Shown one piece after another: positions 8,843 through 15,660 of a stretch of DNA of 64,000 nt (the stretch's first letter is position 1; each line of letters opens with the position of its first letter). The notes under the pieces were generated by a model. That model saw only the letters and a program-made list of their open reading frames with translations, ran no database searches and was not told where the DNA came from. The stretch lies in the NCBI RefSeq assembly GCF_011927945.1, contig NZ_JAATJM010000001.1, positions 629,501-693,500 of the forward strand. The letters are read 5' to 3'. The DNA is from Brevundimonas alba. GTDB lineage: Bacteria; Pseudomonadota; Alphaproteobacteria; Caulobacterales; Caulobacteraceae. The position numbers and the translations under genes are program-made.

Positions 8843-9864
8843 CCGACGCCCTTCTCGAACGCCCGCCCGTCGCCGCTCCGACGCGCAAGCCGCGCATCGG
8901 CTTCCTCGGCGTCGGCTGGATCGGCCGTCACCGGATGGAGGCCATGCTCGCCACCGGCGCCGTCGAGGCCGCCGTCATCGCCGATCCGTCAGAGGCCATG
9001 CGCGCCGACGCCGCCGGTCTCGCGCCCGGGGCCGGACAGGCGGCGAGCTTCGACGAACTGCTGGATCACGATCTCGACGGCGTGGTCATCGCCACCCCCA
9101 GCGCCCTGCACGCCCAGCAGACCCGGCGCGCCCTCGACCGCGGCATGGCCGTCTTCTGCCAGAAGCCGCTGGGCCGCACCGAGGCCGAGGTGCGCGAGGT
9201 CGTCGAGGCCGCCCGCCGCGCCGACCGCCTGCTCGCCGTCGATCTCAGCTACCGCTTCACCGAAGCGGCGATCCGCATCCGCGAGACGATCCGCGCCGGC
9301 GCGCTGGGCCGCGTCCATGCCGTCGATCTGACCTTCCACAACGCTTATGGGCCGGACAAGCCTTGGTTCTACGATCCGGCCCTGTCCGGGGGCGGCTGCG
9401 TCATGGACCTCGGCGTCCACCTCGTCGACCTGGCCCTGTGGCTGCTGGAGGACACGGCGGTCGTCGACGTCTCCTCGCATCTGTTCTCGGAGAGCCGACC
9501 CCTCGCCGGCGCCGAAAAGGCCGAGGATTACGCGGTCGCCACCCTGACCCTCGACACCGGCGCGGTGGTGCGGCTGGCCTGTTCGTGGCGGCTGCCGGCG
9601 GGGCAGGATGCGGTCATCGCCGCCAGCCTCTACGGCGAGCGCGGCGGCGCCGAGCTGCGCAATGTCGGCGGCTCCTTCTACGACTTCACGGCCGAGCGGT
9701 TCGAGGGCACCTCGCGCCGGCTGCTCGCCTCGCCGCCCGACGCCTGGGGCGGGCGGGCCGCCGCCGACTGGGCCCGTCGTCTTGCAGCCGGCGAGCGGTT
9801 CGATCCGGAGGTGGAGAGTCTCATTCCCGTCGCCCGGGCGCTGGACCGGATCTACGGCCGCTAG
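8839..9864 (+). CDS. Gfo/Idh/MocA family oxidoreductase
   Basis: A 341-residue NAD(P)-dependent sugar or inositol dehydrogenase. The N-terminal Rossmann motif is IGFLGVGWIGRHRMEAM, the family EKP motif appears as FCQKPLGR (lysine kept), and the C-terminal alpha/beta domain holds GGGCVMDLGVHLVDLALWLL with the usual catalytic-region D and H. The ATG at 8839 overlaps the previous stop (ATGA) and places the Rossmann motif about 20 residues in, so the longer upstream frame is not coding. It is the last gene of the coupled operon; its stop lies three bases from the convergent stop of the Crp/Fnr gene. Confidence 0.85.
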   Translation: MTDALLERPPVAAPTRKPRIGFLGVGWIGRHRMEAMLATGAVEAAVIADPSEAMRADAAGLAPGAGQAASFDELLDHDLDGVVIATPSALHAQQTRRALDRGMAVFCQKPLGRTEAEVREVVEAARRADRLLAVDLSYRFTEAAIRIRETIRAGALGRVHAVDLTFHNAYGPDKPWFYDPALSGGGCVMDLGVHLVDLALWLLEDTAVVDVSSHLFSESRPLAGAEKAEDYAVATLTLDTGAVVRLACSWRLPAGQDAVIAASLYGERGGAELRNVGGSFYDFTAERFEGTSRRLLASPPDAWGGRAAADWARRLAAGERFDPEVESLIPVARALDRIYGR

Positions 9865-9867
9865 GCC

Positions 9868-10620
9868 TCAGGCCACGTGTCGATGTCCGGGCGCGCCTTC
9901 CGGTTCGAAATCGCGAACGGCATGGCCGTAGCATTCGCAGGCCATCGCCTCGAGCCGGCCGGCGTCCAGCACCTCCAGCACGCCCCGGCTATAGCGAACC
10001 GCGCCAGCGGACTTCAGGTGCAGGGCGCTGGCGTTGAGTGTCGTTCGCTGCACGCCGAGGATCACCGCCATGTCGTCCTGCGTCAGCGGCAGGCGTTGCT
10101 TGCCGGTGCGGGCGCAGGTCAGCAGCAGCCATTTCGCCAGCCGCGCCGTCACGTCGTGCAGGGCGCTGCAGGCCAGTTCGTGCTCGGCCCGGACGGCGAC
10201 ATGCCGGACCGTCTGAAGCAGCGCCCGCCGCACGCCCTCGTCCTCGTCCGCCGCCGACCGAAGCACCGACGCGGCTATGGTCCGGGCCGGGCCTCCGATC
10301 CGCACCACCGTCCGGCAGGTCTCGGGCGCCGAGGTCAGGCAGGACAGCAGGCCGGCGGCGTCGCCCTGGCCCAGCGCAGCCACTTCCACCATCCGGCCGT
10401 CCGCCATGCTGGCGACGCTGGACAGCAGACAGCCCTCGGGAAAGATCACGGTGCGGGGCACGACCCCCTCCTCGCTGACCGTATCGCCGGCTGTCAGCGT
10501 CACCTCCCGCACGTGGGTCAGGAGCATCGCCGGGTTCAGCCGATAGAGCGCCAGCAGGAGCTGGTTCTGCGGCGCCATCAACGACGCGTTTTCAGCAGAC
10601 TGGAGAGTCTCAAGAATCAT
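9868..10620 (-). CDS. Crp/Fnr-family transcriptional regulator
   Basis: About 250 residues: an N-terminal cyclic-nucleotide-binding-like barrel (TVIFPEGCLLSSVASMADGRMVEV) and a C-terminal winged helix with LPLTQDDMAVILGVQRTTLN as the recognition region. The terminal YSRGVLEVLDAGRLEAMACECY block is shared with the regulator at 18308-19012, so the two are paralogues. There is no FNR-type cysteine cluster. The start is uncertain: ATG at 10686, 10620 or 10578 are all in frame and none has a good ribosome site; 10620 was chosen as a compromise. The AT-rich upstream DNA contains a strong inverted repeat. Confidence 0.75.
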   Translation of the reverse strand: MILETLQSAENASLMAPQNQLLLALYRLNPAMLLTHVREVTLTAGDTVSEEGVVPRTVIFPEGCLLSSVASMADGRMVEVAALGQGDAAGLLSCLTSAPETCRTVVRIGGPARTIAASVLRSAADEDEGVRRALLQTVRHVAVRAEHELACSALHDVTARLAKWLLLTCARTGKQRLPLTQDDMAVILGVQRTTLNASALHLKSAGAVRYSRGVLEVLDAGRLEAMACECYGHAVRDFEPEGAPGHRHVA

Positions 10621-10700
10621 ATCGCGCCAATGATATAATAAATGGGTGCCCGCCCAGAGGTTCCAGAAACACCCTGAAGCAGCCAAGGCATCTACATATC

Positions 10701-10735
10701 ATTGATGCAGCATCGCGTTTCTAACCTGCATCAAT
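10701..10735. promoter_or_regulatory. Inverted repeat, possible Crp/Fnr operator
   Basis: ATTGATGCAG (10701-10710) and CTGCATCAAT (10726-10735) are perfect reverse complements separated by 15 bases. The outer TTGAT and ATCAA are FNR-type half sites, but they are not spaced as a single 5-N4-5 box; the inner CTAAC-CTGC-ATCAA (10722-10735) does have that spacing. It lies about 80 bases upstream of the regulator start at 10620, so autoregulation is plausible. Confidence 0.5.
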
Positions 10736-10914
10736 CCGGCACAACTTTTCTGAAAGTTGAGCGATTTGGCAACCGGAGGAGGAGCGGTTCAGCTTCTGTC
10801 CTCTTATGTCGAGCAGCGTCATTACCTGATGGCGAACAGCGAGAGCGCGGGTCACCCCGTGTGCCGCAGTTCGGGGGGCCGCCCGCAAATCTAGGCATGT
10901 TCGGCAGGCCGTCT

Positions 10915-10928
10915 CTAACCTGTGTTAG
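10915..10928. promoter_or_regulatory. CTAAC-N4-GTTAG palindrome, candidate Crp/Fnr box
   Basis: Sequence CTAACCTGTGTTAG: perfect 5-base arms with a 4-base spacer, the geometry of Crp/Fnr-family sites. The core TAACYTGTGTTA recurs at 11814-11825 in front of the DUF6894 genes. It lies about 30 bases beyond the stop of the regulator gene at 10958. Confidence 0.5.
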
Positions 10929-10957
10929 TTTTCGACCGGCCGTCAGCGCTTGATCGT

Positions 10958-11707
10958 TCAGCCAACCTGGGCCGACAATTGCCGGTCGAGGTGCAGGTAG
11001 CGGGGGTTGAAGTCCCCGACATCACGCATCCGCTCCCACGACGGGAAGACGATGTTGCGCTTGTTGCGCGTGATCAGCCCGTCGGCCTCGAGCGACTTCA
11101 GCGTCCGGTTCACGTGCACTGGCGTCAGGCCGACCGCATCCGCCAGCTGCTCCTGGGTGATAGGCAGCTCGAAGCCCTCGCCGTCGGAAAGGCCCTGCGC
11201 CTCCATCCGGCTGGCGAACTCGCACAGCAGATGCGCCAGCCGCGTCCGGGCGTCGCGCCGCCCGACGTTCAGCACCCATTCGCGGAAGATCGAGCCCTCG
11301 ACCAGGATGCTGCTCAGCACCGCCTGCCGCACCAGCGGCCGCGCGTTGATCAGCTCCTGCAGGTCCTTGCGCGGGATGAAGGCGACCTCGCCCCGGGTCA
11401 GCATCTGGACGCTGTGGTCCGCCATGTCCAGAAACAGGTGCTGCATGTCCAGCGCGTCGCCCGGAATGTGCAGGGCCACGATCTGGCGCACGCCGTCGCC
11501 GGTCAGCTTCTGCCGATAGGCGAAGCCCGTGCCCAGCACGCCGCACACCGTCGGCACGTCGCCCTCGCGGGTCAGATAGGTCGAGGCTTCCACCGTCCGG
11601 GTGCGATGCGGCAGAGCCAGCACCGCCTGCCGATCCTCCTCCGGGAGGTCGACGATCAGCTCCAGCCTTCGCAAAAGCATCTGAAGGGGAGTGTCGGCGA
11701 AGGTCAT
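10958..11707 (-). CDS. Crp/Fnr-family transcriptional regulator
   Basis: A 249-residue regulator. The N-terminal sensory barrel runs to about residue 130 (TYLTREGDVPTVCGVLGTGF, IVALHIPGDALDMQHLF). A dimerisation helix and a winged helix follow (ARTRLAHLLCEFASR, LPITQEQLADAVGLTPVHVN as helix-turn-helix, then LKSLEADGLITRNK). There is no iron-sulfur cysteine set. It is a different subfamily from the regulators at 9868 and 18308. It is transcribed away from the DUF6894 pair, with a TAAC-N4-GTTA palindrome in the shared intergenic region, so it may control itself and that pair. Confidence 0.85.
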   Translation of the reverse strand: MTFADTPLQMLLRRLELIVDLPEEDRQAVLALPHRTRTVEASTYLTREGDVPTVCGVLGTGFAYRQKLTGDGVRQIVALHIPGDALDMQHLFLDMADHSVQMLTRGEVAFIPRKDLQELINARPLVRQAVLSSILVEGSIFREWVLNVGRRDARTRLAHLLCEFASRMEAQGLSDGEGFELPITQEQLADAVGLTPVHVNRTLKSLEADGLITRNKRNIVFPSWERMRDVGDFNPRYLHLDRQLSAQVG

Positions 11708-11812
11708 GGGGGCTCCAGCAGCGGGGGCGGGAGCACGTGGAAACTCTCTGTCGCCGAAGCCCGGATAACCGTTCGGTGATACTCTACAATAACATAAGTC
11801 GTGCCACTTGCC

Positions 11813-11826
11813 TTAACTTGTGTTAT
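11813..11826. promoter_or_regulatory. TTAAC-N4-GTTAT palindrome, candidate Crp/Fnr box
   Basis: TTAACTTGTGTTAT lies 44 bases before the first DUF6894 start and about 105 bases from the divergent regulator start. Its core TAACTTGTGTTA matches the site at 10915-10928 except for one spacer base. An AACATAA/TTATGTT pair (11791-11797 and 11823-11829) partly overlaps it. Confidence 0.5.
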
Positions 11827-11869
11827 GTTGACTCCGCTGAGCAGGCTTTCGCCCAGTGCGAAGGTTCTG

Positions 11870-12118
11870 ATGCCGGTCTATTATTTTCACCTCCGCGATG
11901 GTCACGACAGCCTCCTTGATCCCGACGGGCGAAAACTTGAGGGCGTGGAGGCGATCGCCCAGTCGGCGCTCGCCGAAGCCCGCGCCCTGATCAGCGAAGA
12001 GGCGCGGCAGGGTCGCATCCGCCTCGATCAGCGCATCGATGTCGAGGACGGCAAGGGCCGCGTCGTTCACACCCAGCCGTTCGCCAAAGCCGTCGAGATC
12101 ACCGGCGGCGGCGGCTGA
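11870..12118 (+). CDS. DUF6894 family small protein A
   Basis: An 82-residue protein starting MPVYYFHLRDGHDSLLDPDG, the typical N-terminus of the DUF6894 family (small, function unknown, common in Rhizobiales and Caulobacterales). The start at 11870 has AAGG eight bases upstream; longer in-frame starts add a non-conserved extension. A conserved segment AEARALISEEAR and a C-terminal beta-rich part (QRIDVEDGKGRVVHTQPF) follow. The next gene is a paralogue starting one base after this stop. The pair is divergent from a Crp/Fnr regulator. Confidence 0.75.
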   Translation: MPVYYFHLRDGHDSLLDPDGRKLEGVEAIAQSALAEARALISEEARQGRIRLDQRIDVEDGKGRVVHTQPFAKAVEITGGGG

Positions 12119-12119
12119 C

Positions 12120-12368
12120 ATGCCCCGCTTCTTCTTCGACATCTCCTCGGACCGCGCCATTCGCGACGATGAAGGCGAAGACCTCGCCGACACCGAGACC
12201 GCCCGCGACGTGGCTATCCGCATCGCCGCCGAACTCCTGCCCGTGCACACGCGCCAGCTGGCCCAGACCGGCCGCGTCGCCATCATTGTCCGCGACGAGA
12301 ATGGCGAGATCATCCACGAGCTGGAATGCCGGCTGACCACCCGGTCCCCGGGCGCCGGCCGGCACTAA
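12120..12368 (+). CDS. DUF6894 family small protein B
   Basis: An 82-residue paralogue of the previous gene: it starts MPRFFFDISSDRAIRDDEGE, has AIRIAAELLPVHTRQ in the middle and ends in a beta-hairpin-like VAIIVRDENGEIIHELECR. It starts one base after the preceding stop, so the two are co-transcribed and probably coupled. Function unknown. Its stop is separated by a single base from the stop of the convergent methyltransferase gene. Confidence 0.75.
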   Translation: MPRFFFDISSDRAIRDDEGEDLADTETARDVAIRIAAELLPVHTRQLAQTGRVAIIVRDENGEIIHELECRLTTRSPGAGRH

Positions 12369-12369
12369 A

Positions 12370-13512
12370 TCAGGCGGCCCTGCGTCCCGCGGCAGCCGCC
12401 CCGACCAGCGGCTCGAACACATACCGCGCCAGATGGCGCACCACGGGAACCGCCACCCCGTCGCCGGTCAGGTGATAGGCGTCGTTGTAGTTCCGCGGCA
12501 GCACATAGCCGTCGGCCAGCCCCATCAGCCGCGCCGTCTCCCGCGCCGAGATCAGCCGCGAGCGCACCCGCGGCCCGTCGACCACCAGGATGATCTGCCG
12601 GCTCGATCCCCCGGAGGGCGTGCGCAGGCATCCCGCGACGTCGTCGAACCGCACCTCGGCCCGCTGCACCCGCTCGCCCGCCTCGATCCGCGTCCGCCGA
12701 TAGACGCCCCCGACCATCCGCCGCCCGGCCCGCCGCGCCGCCTCGACCTTGGCCGAATTGACGGGCGACATCAGGTCCAGCAGCCGCTCCGTCTCGGCCT
12801 GGTTATGCCAGTCGACCCCGACGGGGCTCTCCTCGATCAGGTCGGCGAAGGTCGCGGCCCGCCGCTCCGGCGGCGGCACGTTCCACCACAGCAGCTTCGC
12901 CCGCACGTCCTCCGGCAGGGCCGCCGCCGCCCTCTGAACCGCCCGGGTATGGAACGGCTCGACCGGCCCCGGCGCCAGCATCTCTGGCGCGGCCTCGACA
13001 TCCTCCCGCACCCCGATCACGAACAGCCGCGGCCGGCTCTGCGGCACGAACAGCTCGGCGTTGATCACCAGCGCGCCATAGCGGTAGCCGGCCTCCGCGA
13101 AACTCCGGCAGATGGCCTCGAAATCCCGCCCGCCGTGCGAGGTCAGCGTGCCGCAGACATTCTCGACCGCCACCAGCCGCGGCGCCCGCCCCTGCTCCGC
13201 CAGCCCTCCGACCAGACCCATGAAGGCGTGGAAGGTCCCCGACCGCTCGCCGCCCAGCCCGGCCCGCACCCCGGCCAGCGACAGGTCCTGACAGGGAAAA
13301 CTGCCCCACATCAGGTCCGGCTCGCCCGGCAGGGCCGCCACCTCCAGCGCCCGCACGTCCCCGACCGTCAGTTCCCCCCCCGTGCCCCAATTCGCCTGAT
13401 AGGCCAGTCCCTTCCGGGCGTCGAAATCGTTGGCGAACAGGCAGGTCCAGCCCTCGCCGAGCCCCGCCCGCACCATCCCGCCCCCGGCGAAGAACTCATA
13501 GAAGCTGGGCAA
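12370..13512 (-). CDS. DNA (cytosine-5) methyltransferase, orphan
   Basis: A 380-residue C5 cytosine methyltransferase. Motif I is FFAGGGMVRAGL (residues 7-18), motif IV GSFPCQDLSLAG with catalytic Cys74, motif VI ENV (117-119), motif VIII QSRPR (158-162), and a C-terminal motif IX/X region ending TGDGVAVPVVRHLARYVFEPL. The target-recognition region lies around residues 200-300. No restriction endonuclease gene is adjacent, so it is probably a solitary or phage-derived methylase. The start appears to be TTG at 13512 (MPSFYEFF), since no in-frame ATG precedes motif I; GGGGAT lies about ten bases upstream. The target sequence is unknown. Confidence 0.9.
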   Translation of the reverse strand: MPSFYEFFAGGGMVRAGLGEGWTCLFANDFDARKGLAYQANWGTGGELTVGDVRALEVAALPGEPDLMWGSFPCQDLSLAGVRAGLGGERSGTFHAFMGLVGGLAEQGRAPRLVAVENVCGTLTSHGGRDFEAICRSFAEAGYRYGALVINAELFVPQSRPRLFVIGVREDVEAAPEMLAPGPVEPFHTRAVQRAAAALPEDVRAKLLWWNVPPPERRAATFADLIEESPVGVDWHNQAETERLLDLMSPVNSAKVEAARRAGRRMVGGVYRRTRIEAGERVQRAEVRFDDVAGCLRTPSGGSSRQIILVVDGPRVRSRLISARETARLMGLADGYVLPRNYNDAYHLTGDGVAVPVVRHLARYVFEPLVGAAAAGRRAA

Positions 13513-13625
13513 GCGTCATCCCCGGATCGAAGCAGGCCTGAAGCCTACAGTGCGTCGCGTTGGGGAGGAAATGACGCTCCGCCCCTGAACCCCGCCTCCA
13601 CAGTGAGCCAACCAGCTCACCAACA

Positions 13626-13654
13626 TTGACACGCTCCGCCCGCGCGCTCATGGT
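13626..13654 (+). promoter_or_regulatory. Putative promoter of the ArsR-type regulator
   Basis: TTGACA at 13626-13631 followed at 17 bases by CATGGT (13649-13654), a weak -10. Transcription from it would begin close to the ATG at 13662, so the mRNA may be leaderless. Confidence 0.35.
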
Positions 13655-13673
13655 AAGCCGCATGGCTAACCAT
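13650..13673. promoter_or_regulatory. Inverted repeat over the ArsR-type start codon
   Basis: ATGGTAAGCC (13650-13659) and GGCTAACCAT (13664-13673) pair with one mismatch around GCAT. The dyad covers the start codon and overlaps the promoter-like -10, as expected of an autoregulatory operator for an ArsR-type repressor. Confidence 0.5.
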
Positions 13674-14009
13674 GAGCAGACCGTCGACCGCGTCTTCCAC
13701 GCCCTGTCGGATCAGACCCGCCGCGCCATCGTCCTGCGCCTGAGCGAAAAGCCCGCCGCCGTCGGCGAGCTGTTCACGCCACTCCCGATGGCCCTGCCCA
13801 GCCTGCTCAAACACATCCGCGTGCTGGAGGATTGCGGGCTGGTCGCCACCAGGAAGGTCGGCCGCGAACGGATCTGCGAGATGCGGCCCGAGGCCCTGCG
13901 CCTGACCGACGGCTGGTTCGCCCACCAGCGCGCGCTCTGGGAGGCCCGCCTCGACCGGATGGAAGCCTACGTCCTCGATCTGCAGACACAGGAAAAGAAC
14001 AATGACTGA
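13662..14009 (+). CDS. ArsR-family transcriptional regulator
   Basis: A 115-residue winged-helix protein: MANHEQTVDRVFHALSDQTR leads into RRAIVLRLSEKPAAVGEL and the recognition region LPSLLKHIRVLEDCGLV, then the wing RKVGRERICEM. No metal-binding CxC is present, so it belongs to the branch that pairs with AHSA1/SRPBCC genes. The next gene, an AHSA1 protein, overlaps it by eight bases. A second in-frame ATG at 13650 exists; 13662 matches the family N-terminus better. It is likely autoregulated through the dyad at its start. Confidence 0.85.
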   Translation: MANHEQTVDRVFHALSDQTRRAIVLRLSEKPAAVGELFTPLPMALPSLLKHIRVLEDCGLVATRKVGRERICEMRPEALRLTDGWFAHQRALWEARLDRMEAYVLDLQTQEKNND

Positions 14010-14484
14010 CCCCTCCCTCGACACCTGGGCTATCGACCGCGAGATCGTGCTGTCGAAGGTCGTCGCCGCGCCGCGCGATCTGGTCTTCAGGGCGTGGACC
14101 GATCCCCGCCACCTGCCGGTCTGGTTCGGCCCCGCAGGCTTCCACGTCGAGACGCAGGAGATCGACATCCGTCCCGGCGGCCGCTGGCGCTTCGTCTTCA
14201 CCGGCCCCGACGGGACCCGCTACACCAACCGGATGGTGTTCCTGAGGATCGACACGCCTCGCCTGATCGAGATCGAGCACGGCTCCGACATCGACGACGA
14301 CCCGAACCGCTTCCGGACGATCGTCACCTTCGATGAGCAGTCGAACGGCAAGACCGTCGTCACCCTGCGCCAGCTGCATCCGACGGCGGCGCAGCGCGAT
14401 GCGGGGATTGCCTTCGGCGCCGTCGAATACGGCTACCAGACGCTGGACAAGCTCGCCCGGCACGTCGAGGCCGAGGCGGGCTGA
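14002..14484 (+). CDS. SRPBCC/AHSA1 domain protein
   Basis: A 160-residue START-like fold protein of the AHSA1 (activator of Hsp90 ATPase homologue 1) group: VLSKVVAAPRDLVFRAWTDP, then LPVWFGPAGF, GGRWRFVFTGPDG, and a C-terminal helix (GYQTLDKLARHVEAE). Such proteins bind a hydrophobic ligand in a deep cavity; no enzymatic role is established. It overlaps the ArsR-type regulator by eight bases, a common two-gene unit in which the regulator controls both. Confidence 0.85.
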   Translation: MTDPSLDTWAIDREIVLSKVVAAPRDLVFRAWTDPRHLPVWFGPAGFHVETQEIDIRPGGRWRFVFTGPDGTRYTNRMVFLRIDTPRLIEIEHGSDIDDDPNRFRTIVTFDEQSNGKTVVTLRQLHPTAAQRDAGIAFGAVEYGYQTLDKLARHVEAEAG

Positions 14485-14516
14485 GCGCCGGCTGGATCAG
14501 GTTTTCAGGGAAGGAA

Positions 14517-14591
14517 TGGTGGACGCGACAGGGATTGAACCTGTGACCCCTTCGATGTCAACGAAGTGCTCTCCCGCTGAGCTACGCGTCC
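14517..14591 (-). tRNA. tRNA-Val (GAC)
   Basis: On the minus strand the gene starts GGACGCG at 14591 and ends CGCGTCC, discriminator A and an encoded CCA (14519-14517). The D arm is GCTCAGCGGGAGAGC, and the anticodon stem CTTCG/CGAAG encloses the loop TTGACAT with anticodon GAC. The T arm is CACAGGTTCAATCCCTGTC-like with GGTTCAATCC. All four stems pair, giving valine with 75 nucleotides including CCA. Confidence 0.95.
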
Positions 14592-14600
14592 GCCGTGGCG

Positions 14601-14621
14601 GTTCCCGGGAAGCCCGGGAAC
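14601..14621. repeat. Perfect hairpin in the tRNA-Val leader
   Basis: GTTCCCGGG (14601-14609) and CCCGGGAAC (14613-14621) form a 9-base-pair stem around AAG, lying 10 bases 5' of the mature tRNA-Val end in the primary transcript. Confidence 0.6.
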
Positions 14622-14633
14622 GGGAAGGCGCGG

Positions 14634-14663
14634 TCTATAACCCGGCCTCTTCGCCGTTCGCAA
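14634..14663 (-). promoter_or_regulatory. Promoter of tRNA-Val
   Basis: On the minus strand TTGCGA (14663-14658) and TATAGA (14639-14634) are 18 bases apart, placing the transcription start near 14627 and about 36 bases before the tRNA. Confidence 0.6.
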
Positions 14664-14700
14664 GACCCAAACCGATGGTCCGGCGCGTCATGAGCCGTCG

Positions 14701-15117
14701 TCAGTCCGTGATCTGCTGTTCCAGCGCCGCACGCTGGGCCGCCCAGCGCACTTCCGTTTCCGGACCGCGCCGAAGCATCAGGGGATAGAGCCCGGCCAAG
14801 GCGTCGCAACGCAGTGTCATCGCCTCGCCCCAGGCGGCAAGGCTGGCGCGGTCCGCCTTCGCCGCCGTCACCCCGGTCTCGAACACCGTCCGGGCGGCCG
14901 CGCCGCCCTCGGTCGCCCGGGACATGATCTGATCCTCGGTCAGGTCGGGATGGGCGGCTTCGACGGCCACGAGGACGGAAATCGCTTGGTTCCGGTCCGA
15001 CTCCCAACCCAGTGTCGAGCAGATCGCCGCGTCGAAGATGTCCCGGCCAGCCTCGAACGCCGGATCGGACGGCGTCTGGACAGCCGTCAGCGACAGGGAA
15101 GCGAGCAGGATCAACAT
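14701..15117 (-). CDS. Hypothetical secreted protein
   Basis: A 138-residue protein not assigned to a family. MLILLASLSLTAVQTPSDPA looks like a short signal peptide, followed by a helical soluble domain with two cysteines (AAICSTLGWES and MTLRCDALAG) that could form a disulfide in the periplasm. It is transcribed towards the tRNA-Val gene, but the tRNA has its own promoter between them. The CpdR-like gene lies 46 bases upstream in the same direction, so the two may be co-transcribed. Function unknown. Confidence 0.6.
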   Translation of the reverse strand: MLILLASLSLTAVQTPSDPAFEAGRDIFDAAICSTLGWESDRNQAISVLVAVEAAHPDLTEDQIMSRATEGGAAARTVFETGVTAAKADRASLAAWGEAMTLRCDALAGLYPLMLRRGPETEVRWAAQRAALEQQITD

Positions 15118-15163
15118 GACGGCTTGCCTTCAGAACGGGCGGATGCGCCGCCGCGGCAGGCCC

Positions 15164-15523
15164 TTAGGCCGCCGCCACCATTCGTTCAACCTCGCCGACG
15201 AGGTCGCGCAGGTGGACGGGCTTGGACAGCACCTTGGCCTGCGGGCTGGCCTGGGCCGCCGACAGGGCGACGGCGGCGAAGCCGGTGATGAACATGATGC
15301 GGATGCCGGGCTGGCGGCTGGCGGCGACCCGCGCCACCTCGATGCCGTCGGCGCCGGGCATGACGATGTCGGTCAGCAGCAGGTCCCACGGACCCTGATC
15401 GAGGGCGTCTATCGCGTCGTCGCCGTTCTCGCAGTCGACCACCGAATGGCCGGCCCGTTCCAGCGCCCGCGTCAGGAAACCCCGGAGCGAGTGATCGTCC
15501 TCGGCCAGTAGAATGCGCGCCAT
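15164..15523 (-). CDS. cpdR: Single-domain response regulator, CpdR-like
   Basis: A 119-residue receiver domain without an output domain: MARILLAEDDHSLRGFLTRA carries the acidic pair, phospho-acceptor D52 sits in LLLTDIVMPG, T80 and K101 complete the switch site. In Caulobacter, CpdR is a receiver-only protein that, when unphosphorylated, primes ClpXP for cell-cycle proteolysis and is controlled by the CckA-ChpT phosphorelay. The N-terminus MARILLAEDD and the LLLTDIVMP block resemble CpdR; other single receivers of similar length exist, so the symbol is tentative. No kinase gene is adjacent. Confidence 0.6.
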   Translation of the reverse strand: MARILLAEDDHSLRGFLTRALERAGHSVVDCENGDDAIDALDQGPWDLLLTDIVMPGADGIEVARVAASRQPGIRIMFITGFAAVALSAAQASPQAKVLSKPVHLRDLVGEVERMVAAA

Positions 15524-15660
15524 GAAGTGTCTTCGCCCCGTCTTGTTGGCGAAACGCTACGACCGGATCGGTAAACCCGCCATGAAAATCCCTGTTCCGG
15601 CGAAGCAGGGAACCGGCGCGAACCTGTGGATCGATGCGAGAAACGCGGTAAGGAGCGGCG

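Larger units (their letters stand above)
10621..10957. other. Intergenic region with two palindromes, upstream of Crp/Fnr gene
   Basis: No credible gene. The part near 10621-10800 is AT-rich for this genome (for example TGATATAATAAATG at 10631-10644) and should hold the minus-strand promoter of the regulator ending at 9868. It contains a 10-base perfect inverted repeat (10701-10735) and a CTAAC-N4-GTTAG palindrome (10915-10928), both listed separately. Confidence 0.6.
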
